A DNA stretch of 64,000 nt from Pithys albifrons albifrons (GCF_047495875.1 NC_092497.1:60859477-60923476), one strand, 5' to 3'. Counted from the first letter of the stretch, positions 10,601 through 24,762 are shown. Made by a program: numbers and translations. The notes: a model not told the origin generated them from the letters alone.

Positions 10601-13600
10601 TTTTTAAGAGTTGAACCTATGGAATCAGTGACGTGATACCTTGTGCTGAAACTGAAAAATATTGGTGCAATTTGAAATTTAGACAAATTCTCACGCTCCT
10701 CTTGTGAGATAGCATATTGTGGGTTTTGCTAAAACCTGGGGTTTAGACAAGGTCATCCTTTATATTTTTGTGAAAACAGCTGTGCTTTCTGCCATTGTCT
10801 GAACTTAGGTGAAAAAGATCCTGTTTTATCAACTGGAAAAATTACTCCTTTCCTTTATCTATCATTTTTGCTGTTGGGTCCTCATGTGAGACACCTCTAT
10901 GTGTCATCCTGCTTCTCCCACTTGTGCACAGATCTATGATAAGAGGACTAGCTAATAACACTATGGCCTTACATTTCTTGGGTAAGCTGTAAAAATTGGA
11001 TTCATCACTAGATAGCAGTAGAAGTATCTATATCCTTTAATGGCTACTGTTATCTCTGGATCCTTGGTTTTACTCATCCCCTCTATCCCATGGGACTTGA
11101 GTTAAAGGAGGATCAACTAACCCTGGAGCCATACTAGTTCTTTGCCCATGATGGATCAGCATTACTGCTGACCTTAAACCATAATGAGTTTCAGTGGCTG
11201 CTGCCCAGCTTTCCAAGCAGCAGGGAACTGCTGTAATGCTGCAGTCATGAGCATTTCTCATGGTGCGCCTTCCATCCCAAAAGCAGCTAGGAGGCAGGAG
11301 CCAGGTGAAACTACCCATTACCAGCAATGCAGAAAACTGAGTAGTCTGAGACAGAACAGGTACCTAAAATTTAATTTGCATTGGATAATCTACAAAAATC
11401 TTCTGGTCTGTTAAGCTATATCATTGCCTGTACTTTGCCACCATTACTCACAAGTGACCTCAACAACCATTTAGAAAGATTTCTGGGTCAGACATAACTC
11501 TGCTCTCTTATTATATTTTATGCATCATTACTTTCTCTTGTTTTTGTAATATTAGTGGCTTTTTACCAACATGAATTCCCATGAGAAGCAGTAAAGAGAA
11601 AGACAATACCAAACTGTGCTTGAGCAGGTCCTGTCAGCATTATAATCCATCCCAGAGAAGTGCAACCCTCTCCCGCAGTACAGCACAGAAATACTTTGCT
11701 TTCATTATAGCTGACTGTGTTTGCTCAATTAAATTAAGGCACACAATAGTTCTGTCTAAATCAGAGCTTTCAGCCGTGTTTGCACAGGCAAAGGGAAACC
11801 TCAACCCTTTCAACACACCCAAGAACTAACCATTCAAGTAGAATGTCCCAAAAGCAAACATTCTCAAAAGAAAACCAGAATTTAACATCTGTTAAAACCT
11901 TCAAGTTCCAATGCAATTTCTTCTGCGTCCCATTGTTTCTGCAGAAATTTCTTCAATATGCAGTCTAGACAGTAGCCTTGACAGGCTTATCTTTTATTCA
12001 TGGAAGACATGGAGAGAGCAGGAAAAAGAAATGATCTGGCTGTTGCAGATTTCATTGTACACCTATCCACTTCTTGTCGCTGTTTTGCTGACATCAGTGT
12101 GTTTTGTCCTTTTGCATCCAATATCCATCACCATATGTCCTCTGTTCCCACACGTGATCCTCAGAGAGTCAAACAACAAAGTATTCTAAACATCAGATAT
12201 TCAGATTTCCAAATGGTCTGCCCCTTGCACCATCCACACCCTCACTATATGGAAGTCCCCACAACAGAATGGAAGCAGGTTTTCGTTCAGGTTTTAGACC
12301 TCTTTTCCACAGATCATGGGGACATGGGGCTTTGGGTCACTCTACCATTGCTCAATTTGAGCATGTGATGTCAGTCCTGGACAGTGTCAGACAGCAGAAT
12401 TCAGAATCTAAAATCTTCCACTGCCTTCTCCTTATGCTGGCGTGAGGAGAAGGGGGGCATTTTAATGCCCAACAGGACATGTGCCACAGGAGGAAGTTGA
12501 GGCCAAACCACGTCCCAAAATTTTCTGTCTTCCCTCTCCTTCCTCCACTGACCAAGGACTAACTCCTTCACAGAGCAAAGCTGAGGAGCAGCAAGAACAG
12601 GGCCCTGAGCTGAGCAGGAGGAACACACCTTGGCAAGGCACCAGAAGCCTGCAATTGTCCAGGTGCCATGTCCTCCTGTTTACCTCAAGCCACCCTTGTG
12701 CCAAGCAGAAGGAAAGGGAAGAAAAGCAGAGAGGTACATTCCTCTGTGACTGTGGGAATGCTTCCTACCTTAACGGGGTAGGATGCCTGGAGCTATTTCA
12801 AGTCTCCCTTGCTTTAACTGGATGCATCATGCACCCAGAATCTTCTCATTGGTCTGGTTCCTAGGCTTAAAAAATCCCAACTCTGCTGGTAGCCATGACT
12901 TCTAGCAGAGAAGTGATATTTTTGAAACAGAAGGCAAGGAGATTCCAAGGGAAAAACAGGATGCCTTATTGTGCACCTCAGGGAGACACTGACTAATGCC
13001 CAGTGGCAGTAAACCTCCGCTCACTGCTAAGAGAGACAACTGTGACATGGCTGGAAGGTGGGGAAATAACTGGAAACACCAAAGAGAGAGGAATACAAAT
13101 AATTTTTGTATTCTTCCACTCTACACCACACTGGAAATTATTTTTCCAATTGCAGGCATTAGAGAATCAGGAAATTCAACCCTTTTAACATCTTACACTT
13201 TGGCAGCTCACAGCAGTTCATTTGGCAGGCACATGCACCAAATGTGCCTTTCAGTCTTGTAACAGATGGAGTATATTATACACAGGACTGCATGCCTCAC
13301 ATACAATATCTAACTTTTAAACTAGGAAAGGACATCCAACAGATCCCACTGACCACAAAATTGCTTCTGTATTGCTGAAGGGAAGAGCTTTATAAATGAG
13401 TTAGGAATAAATATTCTCTCTGCATGATAAATAAATGTGTGTGGCTGACTCCCTGGCATTTATTTTCAAGGGTGCAAGCAACTTACTCTTGCATTCACGT
13501 TTTGCTTTGGGTATGTCCCACCTGAAATCTAAACGTAAATAATTCAATACCCTCTGATCTGTTTAAACTTATGATCTCATTCTTTCAGAAAGAATGAGTA

Positions 13601-16600
13601 CCAGATCATTTTGATAGCTGTTTGGTTTTAGTGGCATTTTGTTTTATGGTCATAAATCCCAGAATAAAACATTAGACACAGAGAATAGTCAGGGACCATA
13701 GACTTTAACTTTATTTAGAGATTAAAAATTTTACTCAGTTTATAGATCAAATCTAAAGATACTGTAATTTCAAGTACAATTTACAGAAGACTTTCAGAAA
13801 TGCTCCTAACACACTCTTGTTTTTTTAAGTGTCCGCATGAGGTTAGTTGACAGAACTAGAGGAATCACCTCTTAAAACATGGCAGCTACTGGGTGCTTGT
13901 CTACTGCCAACCATGAAAGAACAGCCAGTGGGCAGAACGAGAAAGAATAAAAGAAGGACAAAACATTAAAATATAAACACTGATGGGATTGTTATTTATA
14001 TATTAAGAAACTGAAGGAGGGATTCACACAGCTGTGAATCACAGAGTAATTTAGAAACTAACAGCGAGTGTTCAATATATATTAAATATATGTGCTAAAT
14101 CATACAGAGTGTTATATAACTTACATTAAACACTCATGGATAGTTTCTAACTTGTGGTGTGATTTGAGGTGAGATACTCACTTCCTTCTTCAATTTCACA
14201 ATCTGTCAGATGGGGATAAAAATATTTGTTGATATCACTGGTCAAGCCTGAGGACACCCTGGTATTTGAACAGCAGCCATTCACGTGTATAGTGTTACAG
14301 TTTTTATCACTGAATTATAGATGGTGCTGGCTGTACTTCAGCAACTCGAACACCAGTGTTAGGAATGGACAGAAAAACCCCATCTTACTCACTGCAGAGC
14401 TGTGTTTAAGAAACAGACTATGGATCTACTTGCTCCTCTGTGATCAGCATCGTCTCATCTAGAGCAGGTCCATCTGCAGAGACAAAGAAATTCATCATAA
14501 AGTGTATGCAGCAGTGCTAGCTGCTGCTCAGCATGGCTTATCAGAGATCATAAAAGACCTCCTCTCCTCCCCTCCCCTGGTAATCCTGGGAAAGAGTTCT
14601 TCAGATTTTTATACAGGTATATGTGATTAGCTGCCTATTGATACACATCTTGATATCAAATAAGTATGGTATACAGCAAAATATAACACTTATTTGTGGA
14701 CATAACAATGCATTGTTTGGTCTGTCTGAACCAAATTATCTTCAGGAGAGGTGCATATCCAATTAGACAGTAAATATACATACCTGAACAGGCTTGAGGC
14801 ACAAAAAATTTCAAGAAAGTAATTGACTATTTGTTCTCATCTTGTGGAAGATAATCATATCATGTCTGCAAGAAAACCTTCAGAGCCAAATACTTTTCCT
14901 CAAACAATTCATTTTCTGCTGCTACAGGTTAAATTGAGCAAATCAGAGGTACAAAGACAGTGCTCAGTAAATTCCTTTATTCCAACAACTTATCCAGATC
15001 ATGGAGAAAAAGCAACAGGCAAGGGTAGAGATCAGCTCCTAATTCCTGGAATGAGAATAAGAATTTACAAAGTGAAATACTCTTGCATTCAGTCAAGCCT
15101 TATCTATTTGATCCAAGTACAGATGGATTTTATTGTGGGGAAGACAAGTGCCCATAAAGAAAGTACACAAATTTCTGTAAGATACAAAAAAATGTTGCTC
15201 ACAACATCAGTACCTAGATGTATTTCTTCAGTATAAATGTATAAAAAATAATTTCAGGCATAACATTTAAATTCTGCTTGAGAACTCAGCTATACCTATA
15301 AAACAAGTTAAATCAGAGCAGGAAAAAAAAAGAGGAGTAAAAAGCACAGCAGACTGTCTGTGACCAGTCCAAGCCTTCTCTCACAGAGACACATGCAAAT
15401 TTATTTGGTTCTGCTGTGCTGCTGATTTTTTTTTCAAAGTATTGTATCCCACAGCCGCAGGCCACTCTCCAGGACAGGGCTCTTGACTGTAGAGTGGCAT
15501 TGGTAAAATGTTGATGACTGGGGCCTCATGGGGCTTTCATAATGTTAATAATGATGATATGGTCAAAGGCACTGATGACAAGGCACTCTGCAGACAGAGA
15601 CAAAGCTGTGCATCCAGAAATAATGCTGCACCACATAAATTATCAAGCCTGGGTTGCCTGATCTCTTTGCTTCTGCTGGAAGTCTGCATATATTTAGTTT
15701 ATCTGACCTTCGTTCACTATGTGCAAGACATCAGTCAGTTTAAGCAATGCCACCCTGTCAGTCCCTGAGGTGAGCTGAGCATATTGATTTCCCTATGCAT
15801 TAGATCTAACTCCAGAAATAAAAGGAAGAATCAGTGCAATACATCTATACAAAGGTGCAGGACTTGCTATGCCTAAAACCATGACTAGGCAACATGTAAG
15901 GCAGGTCCTCTCAAAAAGCCACAGGACACTGTGTTGTGCATGTGCCCTGCCGAATACTCTGACTTGTGGATGTTGTCAAAGTTAGGTGACGTGTGTCAGT
16001 CACAGAATAAAAAATGATGACACTCTGCTATCACCTAAAAGCAGGAGTGGCAAGAAAAAGAGTGTGTCCTCCTTCAGCACTGTTAGTTCACAGCCAGACC
16101 TTTGATTTGACCTGATGTGAATTTGGGGTGCTAAAAGCTGGGCACAGACCAGTGTCTTACAAGACACCTCATGGAAACTGCTGCATCCAGACCAGTTCCA
16201 ATAGGGAACCTAAGAGCTCAGATGGCAATATTCCTATTGTTTGACCTGTCTTAGAACCCTTCAGGGTGTGGTTCGCAGGCAAACATGTAGGTATACCCCT
16301 AAAATATCTCAAAGAAATGTGCACATAATAAAGCACACTTTTCCAATAGATAGGCTCCTGCATTTTGTTTCAAGTACATTGAACGCAAACATACAGTTTG
16401 GATTTACCGTGGGATTATTACTGGGATATAGACTGAAACCTGACTGCTGAAACAGCAAGCACCTTAAAAAAACTGAAGAAAAAACCAAATCAAACTAACT
16501 CAAAGAAAAAACCCAACATCAATTAAATTACGGTGGTTTTAGCTAATGTTTACTCACAGTTACCAAAGTTGTGCAAAAACAGTAATTAAATATCTTTACT

Positions 16601-19600
16601 TACAGGCATGAACACAGTGCAAACATTTTTGTTTATGTATTTTAAGGGTCTCAACGTTCACCCAGAATGAAGATTATTAAGACAATAAAAATATGTCAGC
16701 AATTGTGTTTGTACTAATCTTTAAAGTCTCTGCTTAAACTGTGAACAGAGGTCAAGGAACTGCAAGTTTGAACTAGATCATATCAGATGCCGTCTGCTTT
16801 GTTTACAGTCTGTGTCTGACTCTTCACTCTCTTCCATTTTATTTAAAACACGTTTTTTATTCAAGTTCCTAAAATGCAGCATTCTCAAAGAACATTTCTC
16901 GTGATATAGAAGTTTTCAACATGGATGAAGGTAATGAAAATTTCTTTTATTTCCGGCTTTGGAGCAATTCACAGAAATGTGCGTGGTGACTGTGTGGGTT
17001 AGCAAACACAAATCATTTGAGATCTCCAGGCTCTAGACAGGTTATGTCTTGGCAGGCTTCTGTTTTGTCTTTCCAGATATTTAATAGAATTTGTATTTGT
17101 ATTTTTGACAGCTGAATGCAGTGCTTCTGGGAGCTGTTATTCCATTGCAACCCTGTTTCATCCTCCTCTATATGCTCAGCCACCCTCCACCTGACGTGGG
17201 TAAGGATTTTAAGACCAAAGGCAGCTGCTTCAACAGGTGATCACTGCTGTTTACAAACTGGAATATTAGTTGAACCTGGACCACATTTTGTATTGCTTCT
17301 GTAGTGGGCTGGAAACAGCAGTAGCCCAAGTGACTTCATTGGTGATCATCTAGACGTTGACCATAAAGGTGGTGATCTCCAGGAGAGGGCTGGGACAGAG
17401 TGGCTGAATCCATGCCATCAACACTGGGACTTAGACCTGGTGCTTCAGTCTCTCTGGGAAAAAATACAATTGTCAAAGAAAGTCAATTATTCAATTGAAC
17501 TCAACTCCCATTTAATGATAAAACCTTCTCACACATTAAAAATTATTTTTATTCTTCTTTATCTTGTTTACACACTTTTGATAGCTTCTCAGTTGGTTAA
17601 GCTAATCATATTGCTTCAATGTTCAAGGCAGCTCCTATCTAAGTCTTGTCCTGGTTTTAGGACACAGACTTTGAATTCAAATCTCTCTGTTGTTATCCAC
17701 TCCTTGCTCACCTTACTGTACTGCAGTGAGACCTTTTTACTCTTTCAAATTTGAAAGTGACAATGGATTTGACTTTCAATGATAGCATTTCCTGAGAGTA
17801 TGTGGCTACTTGACTCTCTTTGACCTTACTAAATTGTCTCTTGGATTCTACATGACATTTAACAGCATAATGTCTGACCTGAATAGTGTGAGAGGTGCCT
17901 ATTTGGAAAAATTACGTTTTCCTCGTGGGGTAGTGTTAATGCATCTGCCAAGGGTGCTACTCTATGTGGAGTCCTGAAAAATAAAAGAAAGATAATCATG
18001 GCAGCTGGTTTATTCTATTCAAGACAACTTCATCTTTCAAAAAAAACCAAAACAACACCTGCCTTGGATATTTTAGGCCACTGAATGGGTATTGTTAGAC
18101 AGTGGATTAAATGTTGTTGAACCTGTTTCAGCAATTTCCACTCACTGAAAGGGCGAAGGAGTCCTGTTGCTATAGGTAAAAGGGATTTGAAGCTTTAATG
18201 AATGCTGGCCACTTAGTTAGAAAAGGAGTGAGACACTGAAAGGAAAAACACAAAAAAATTAGATTTTCTTATGGAAAAGAAATAGGTACAAACCCACGCT
18301 AGGTCCTAAACTAAAAGACATTAAGGAGGATACTAGAATACTAACTGATAGTATCTGATTATTCCTCTGCTCAAAAAAAAAAACCAAACCCAAAAACAAA
18401 AACAAAGGTTTCTGTGTTATTGCAAATAAACAAACCAGAACAAACCAACTCAGCTCACTACTTGATCTCTTTTCCTCCCTGGAATATCCTAAAAAGCCCC
18501 CAATATTCTCTAGGCACTTGGACCAAAAGGAAGGCAATTATCTGTGCTACATCTTTTGGGAAGAAAGAGAATTTGTGTGGGCAGATCTATTCCCTGCTGT
18601 TCTACATTTGTTCATGTTTCTGTTGGGTGTATTCTGGTTAATTAAGCTTTATATAATTTGTTATTTAAATAATTGCTAAATTATTTAATTCTCAAGTTAT
18701 TATAGGGTCTAGTTCTGGAAACAGGTGGAAAAAAGAAACAGCATCATTGTCCATGAAACAGTTTCAGTCAGTTTGTCACTTTTCTCCCATTCTCTTCCTC
18801 TTTTTTCCCTACCTCTGAGGAGATGGGTGATATTCCATAACTTAACTCCAATAATACATTTGCTCCAGTTATCTGGCCTTTCCCTCTCTCTTACAATGAC
18901 CAACACTGAATCACTACTTGGGGACAGCTGGAAGCTTTTTTTCAAAAGAAAGGCAGAGGGAATATGAGCAAGGAAGCATGTTTTACAATCCACTCAGAAG
19001 ACCAAAAGCTTTCTCCCTTCAACACATCTCCCCATGATCCTGGTTTACACATAAACTCAGGCTCCAAATTTAAAGAAAAAATAAATCAAGCATAGTTAAA
19101 AGAACTTTAAAGAAAAACCTTGAAAGTTATCTTAGCTTTCTAATATTTCCATTACTAACTCTTACGTGACCTGTGTCAAACTAAACATCCTTATTTAAAA
19201 AAAATATATTTGTCATTAACTAAACAATCCTTTGATTTCTCTCTATCCATCATTCTTACCTCTACACATAGTGGGTTGGCCACCTGTTTAGTGTCAGCAA
19301 AAGAGCCTTTTCCTTTCTTACAGGGAGAGAGAGCCAAGGAAATAATTACTATATATAGTGCACGTAACACAAATTTCTTATACTTTCCTATTTTTACTTT
19401 TCATTATAGACTCTGTAACTTATTCTTCTGGGTAATTTCATAGTTTGTGCCTTTGAGCATGGAAGTGAAATTAGAATTACATCACAGGTGTTGTTGACAG
19501 ATAGAGAATTAAAACTATTTTTAGAGCTACCTAGCTAATAAGAAGTTTAATTGTTTATCACGAATATTCCTTGACTCAGATGTTGTGATAATTGCAATGG

Positions 19601-19962
19601 ATGGTCTGAAGTACAAGAAACAGATGCCATAAATTACAAGATATTAAATGTTTTGGTGATGTTCCTAAAGTTTTACTTCAATACATATTATCTACTTAAA
19701 AGAAAAAGAAAAAAAAAGAGGAATAAAACATAAGTAGCTTAACATCTCAAAATTTAAGCTTTTCTTCAAAGACCTCTCTTATTGATGGAATTAAGTTTTA
19801 TCCAAAATACCATTGAAATCACTTGATCTTTAGCACTAATAAATGCCAGAAAAATACTTTGAAAACACAAACCCCTTAGAAAACACATAGCACTTGAGGA
19901 AATTTCACTGGGAATTTTTAGAAATATCTGTCTCCTCATCTTGTTCACATTTACTCTTTATT
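7655..19962. other. Long gene-poor AT-rich stretch
   Basis: More than 12 kb shows no convincing exons, tRNAs or young transposons. The few ORFs above 100 codons (8467-8799, 12000-12368, 12481-12864, 14823-15236 and 17440-17754) have no domain I recognise, no splice context and ordinary intergenic base composition. The 12400-12750 part is somewhat richer in G+C than its surroundings but has no identifiable content. A bulged hairpin lies at 13571-13609, and a short (GT)n run is near 10386. Confidence 0.45.
13571..13609. repeat. Inverted repeat with a 10-bp perfect stem
   Basis: CTCATTCTTT at 13576-13585 pairs with AAAGAATGAG at 13589-13598 across a 3-nt loop. An outer ATGAT/ATCAT pair extends it across an asymmetric bulge. 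It is too short for a typical microRNA precursor. It may simply be an intergenic palindrome. Confidence 0.6.
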
Positions 19963-20985
19963 CAGGTTGAATCACTTAATTTGTCCCTGGATGTTGTCTG
20001 GTCCAGTTTCCCATCAAAGCAGGGCTAGCCTCCAAGTAACCTCCAAGTTGGATGAGGTTGCTCAGTGTCTGGCCTATGACATGAAATCTCAAGGAGTAAA
20101 CATTACAGATCTTCCTGAGGTGTGTGGGTGAGTGTAAGTGCATCCCTTAAGGAAAGCTGTTTTGGAGTTCTACCTTAAAGAGAACGGAGCTACCTGGAGT
20201 ATGTGTGGTGGCTTGTGACCAATGAGAGGCTGTGGTGTATGTAAGGTGAATTGGTTAACCAATTATGTGATAGCTTGTTAGAGGTGACAGTGCTTAAAAG
20301 GTGTGGACATTACTGCGTGAGAGAGAGATTTACTAGGATGTGAGAGTCAGATCTAGATCTACTGATGTAATAGGAACCAACTTCTTCTACTATGAGCTAT
20401 GAGAACTGTCTATTAACCTATCTTTAATAAACTCCCTAAGTTGAGAGCCTTCTGATCAAGCCTTCTGATGACTGCTGTGCCTGAGCTCTTCTGACCGTCA
20501 GTCCACACCCAGCTCGGTGTAGGGGGCTCCCCCTATACTGAGGTACCTGTGCCAGTGTTTAATCACTCCCGCAGTTATAGTTTTTTGCCTTATATCTGGT
20601 TAGCATCTCTTTTGCTGCAAGCTGGGACTGTTGTCTTTCATCCTTCAAGCACACACCCCTGAGAGCAGCATGGTCATCTTCTGAACAGCCCTCATTTGCA
20701 GCTGAAGACTGACACAAAATCCTCCCCTAGTCTTCTGAAAATTAAGTCAGGCAAAACTTTTGCTCTCAGTCATGGAATATGATACATGCTTGAGACATCT
20801 TCTGCTGACCTCTCTTGAGCTTTAGCAATATCTTTCCTGGACTGGTGTCCCAAAATGTGATACAGTAGTCCAGATGTTGCCTCATAAGTGCATAAAGTGA
20901 AGTTAGTAATACTGGTAGATGAATTCTGGCTAATGAAGCCCATCTTTGGCACACAGTGCTCATCTTACTCACAGTGCTACCAAAA
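19963..20985 (-). mobile_element. Old CR1 LINE (minus), interrupted by a solo LTR
   Basis: The two halves, about 19963-20120 and 20538-20985, read as reverse-complement CR1. The left half has CCCATCAAAGCAGGGCTAG and TTGGATGAGGTTGCTCAG. The right half has ACCTGTGCCAGTGTTTAATC and, further on, CCTGGACTGGTGTCCCAAAA. If the insert at 20121-20537 and one copy of CTGAGG are removed, the CR1 reads continuously through the CCTCCCTGGGCAACCTGTGCC-type segment. It is more diverged than the plus-strand CR1 copies near 39 and 44 kb, so it is older. The outer limits are approximate. Confidence 0.75.
20121..20537 (+). mobile_element. Solo LTR (ERVK/ERV2-like) inserted in a CR1
   Basis: A 417-bp insert starts TGTGTGGGTG and is flanked by CTGAGG on both sides (20115-20120 and 20538-20543). 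It carries LTR-like signals in order: a CCAAT box in GACCAATGAG, a TATA-like CTTAAAAGG and AATAAA at 20426-20431, which sets the plus orientation. The 3' end reads CCCTATA rather than the expected ...CA, which would need one terminal C-to-T change. A 6-bp duplication points to an ERV2/ERVK-type integrase. No internal retroviral sequence remains. Confidence 0.72.
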
Positions 20986-23900
20986 CTTAATATTTGTCTC
21001 TACAGTAACTCAGGTTCCAAATAGGCCAAACCCATCTTCTCTTGTACAGCCCAATTGAAATAAAATCTATGCTATCACTTCTTTAAAAATTGTTAAATAG
21101 ATGTCAAATGTAATATCTCTTCAGAGATTGTCTGATGAGCAAAATAAATGTAATGTCCAAATCTAAGATCACAAACCCTTAAACCATGAAACATGCAAGT
21201 CGTGTTATTTCAAGAGCTCTTCTAACCCCAAGCCTCCAACCCTTCACAGTATGCATAAAGTAATGGTTAGTTCCAAAATAGCCTGGGATTAAAAAGTAAA
21301 TCAAGCACTAGACTTGACACTGGTTTTATGCTGATGCTGTTGCTACTGTTATTCTGAAATGCTATTTCACTCTGAACAGGTGCTCAGGTGAGTGTACATA
21401 TGGACCACTGTGGTAGTTTCTTTTTATTGGAAAAAGAGCTAGTGTCATGGTGAGCATTCCTATTCACACAAACTTGAGGTATTTATTTCAAGATATTTCA
21501 TTAAGTTTTTTGTTTTTTGCACAGGTAACTTCTACAAGTAACAGAGAAACAGTGGACAACTAATTCTCCATTTTTTTTTCACATGTGCACTGGATTCTTC
21601 TCACTACATACAGAGTCTTCTCAATACATACAGAGTTTGTATGTAGTCCATTTAACCATGTTGTTACTGGTCTTCTGAAGAAGTACTGTCCTTGGACAAG
21701 ATAATTTCATTTAATTTGCTTTACACTACCTTTTCTTAAGCATAAGCCTCTTGTCTCCCAATCAAGGTCTCAAACATCAGATTCTGAAAAAGGAAGATGA
21801 TTTACTTAGTTTGCTATCACAGTTTTCAGGATTTAAAAGGCTGTCTGAATGAGATTTTATTCACGCAATATTTTTTCAAAATCTGTCTAGGCACAAACAG
21901 CAATTTTGACAAAATTCACAGTAATATAGGGATTGAACTAAAAATTTCACAGACCATCTGACAAAAGATTAGAGGGAATCAATAAGCCATTACTTTTATG
22001 ACTCTGAAGCCAACCCAGATCTTGCTGTTGTAAGGAAGCACAACCACAAAATGAAGGATAGATAAGATTTTTACATTAAAAGGTTAAGTTCTATTCATGT
22101 TTATAACAACAGAAACTACAGGATTATTTGTCTCAATCTTGGGATAGCAAAACAGTGACTAAAGAACTGTTTATTTGTGCAGATAAACCTGTGTCATTGA
22201 AAGGCACATCGAGAGAAAGGACAGTCTCCACCATTAACTTTTGTTTGTCAATCAGTATTTCCATTTCCATCTCTTGAAGTTTAACTCTTCAAGTTCTAGT
22301 TATCACAATGGAAGCACATGTCTAGAAATGCTGTCAGTCTCATAGTGTCAAAAAGCATCAAAGACATTGAGAAAAATTTTAAAAATACACAAAGGCTTTT
22401 GCTGGTATACATTAGTAAATTTACACATAAATTGCAGCTCTGGAAAACCTGTTGGCTCAGTCAAACTCATGTAAATTATACTGGCAGAATCTTTCTGTTG
22501 GACCTCAGTCCTGTTTCCAAGATGCCTTAAATGGGAATGAAAACTACCTCAAAACAAGCTATCTCCCAGGAGTTTGAAACTGCTGATAAGGCAGTCAGGC
22601 TACTGGTGGCCAGAGCCTCCCAGCCACTGTGCCAGCCACACATCTCCAGAGTAGAATTAATTTACACTCTGCTTCACACCAGTGGCTGGATACACTCAGT
22701 GTCAGCACCCAGGGAACAGCATTTCAAAAATTCATGTAAATTAGTACAGATGTTGAGGGGGCAGAGGAGTTTGACTAAGGGGGTAAACAAGCACAAAGTT
22801 GCATAAAAAGTCAGAACATAGAAGCATCTGCAGAGCCCTGTGGAGCAGAAATAGGCATTTTCCACTCTTAAATGTAACTTACCCATAAGGACAGTTCAGT
22901 TAAAAGTTCACTTGGAGTAACTCTTCGGCCTAGATAAAACCTGTGAATTCACAGACAAATTTAGTGTCCATGGCTGTCAGTCCAGTATATTTAACACTTA
23001 CTAACAATTAGGAAAAAATTCCTAATATTTTAAAATATAATACTGAGCATATTACTATGGTCGTCATGACAACAGACTACCAAGTGAAACAGTCTGAATT
23101 GTTTGCATTTGATCAATTAAAAAAGAAAATAAAACAACAAACCTGACTGTATTTCAGTTTCAGGCCTTATAAAAGCAGCCATCGCACACCTACTTGGTCA
23201 TATACCAGAACAATTTTTACATTTTTTACCTAAAAAAAAATTATGAACAAAATATAGTGCAGAAATTGCTTATAATTCTTAAAAACCTAGGGAAAAAACA
23301 AATCCTAATTTAATAAGCCTTGCCAAATGTACAATATTCTCCTCATGACATAAATGTATTTCACTGAAACACTGTGGTCATATATTGTTAAATAAAATGC
23401 TTCTTATTTAATCAATCAGATTTGGAAAAAGTTCTGCCAGAAAGTCTATTACAGTATGCCCAAGTAACAAGCTCAATCTCTTTTGTCTTCTTATAGTCAA
23501 CAAATATTGCAATGAACAGGTCCACAAACAGCACAGTCTTCCAGAAGATGGCTGTTAAGTGAATATCCAAAAATTAGGAGTATTCAGATCAAAAACATGA
23601 ACTTAAGAAGAAGTGATTATTTTTAAGGGAAGAGAAACATATCTGATACACAGGGAAAAGCAACACTCCCTATCATGTGACTAGTCTTTTCAACCAAAAC
23701 TAATAAACCCTTTAAATGTCACATATTAAATACATGCAAAGTAGTACTTCGAAATTACATTAACAGAAATTGCTTCACAACTTATTTCAAATAACAGAAA
23801 AATACAAGGAAACCACAAATAATTCATACTTAATTAACAGAGAGAGAACATATTCATTGAATAAAGGATTTGAATAAAATTATTGAATAAAGGATTTGAA

Positions 23901-24125
23901 TAAAATTATTGTCTTGCATCTCAGCTCAAGTTTCCATGACAACTTTTCTTTACTCATGAATAGCAGGTTTGAAGTAGTACCAAAGTATGATTCAGATGTA
24001 CTCTACATTTTATTTGAGTTTATCAGGCAAGCTTTTTAGTAAAGAGAACAGAAAATGCATGCTTATTACATTCATTTTGCAAAAGACATCCGTGTGTATT
24101 ACAAAAGACCCTACAACTGTGATGC
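20986..24125. other. Intergenic DNA, no gene seen
   Basis: I see no exon chain or RNA gene. The only clear local structure is a 26-bp tandem duplication at 23856-23910, listed separately. A small direct duplication around ACATACAGAG lies near 21605-21637. Confidence 0.45.
23856..23910. repeat. 26-bp tandem duplication
   Basis: A 26-bp unit beginning ATTGAATAAAGGATTTG is repeated twice without mismatch (23856-23881 and 23882-23907), with the first three bases of a third copy. The perfect identity suggests a recent slippage or duplication event. Confidence 0.9.
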
Positions 24126-24130
24126 AACAG

Positions 24131-24757
24131 TGTGCTGGTTTAAAGGTGAACCAGCAGGGGAAATGAACTTACCACGAGAGAGATTATAAGTCAGACCTAA
24201 AATTTAATAATAATATTACAATAGCAACACTGACACACAAGGGAAATTGCTTTCAACTCACAATACCCCAGCAGTATAACCCAGTGTCCTGGGGCACAAA
24301 CCCAAAGGGGGTTTGTTTGCCCTTGTGCTGAGACCCCTGTGGTTCCCCCAAGTCCAGAGCAAAAGGAAAAGAAAAACCTGTTGGTGCAGGCGAGGGCTGT
24401 GGTCTGGGCGAGAGCGGTGATCTCCTCCTGTCAAGGTCCTGCTGCTGCTCTGGATCCGACGAGAGGTTCCCAAGGTCTTCTTACCCACCACTTATGTACT
24501 CTCAGGGAGCACTCAGTCCCTCCCCCTGGGCGGGGACTCACACAATGGGTGATTAACTCTGGGAGCCAGGGGGTGTTGAGCTGTTGATGGCCCATTAGCA
24601 GCTCTGCCCCCTCAGGCTGGGTGTGAAGTGATAATGGCTCCCTGGGCAGCTGCTGCTAATGGCCCATTGACCTTGGGGAATGAATAGAGGGGGTGGAATA
24701 CACAGCTTTGATCACCCCCACACAGGGTTAGCTGGTCCCTCCTGCTGAACTAGGACA
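24131..24757 (-). mobile_element. Solo LTR of an endogenous retrovirus (ERVL-like, copy 2)
   Basis: This is a 627-bp copy of the family at 664-1270, with the same TGTGCTGG start and CTAGGACA end. It is flanked by a perfect 5-bp duplication, AACAG, at 24126-24130 and 24758-24762. The different duplication shows that it is an independent insertion, not a segmental copy of the first. The two LTRs are colinear apart from small indels and a 32-bp segment (24597-24628 here) that is in opposite orientation in copy 1. Orientation is inferred as for copy 1. Confidence 0.9.
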
Positions 24758-24762
24758 AACAG

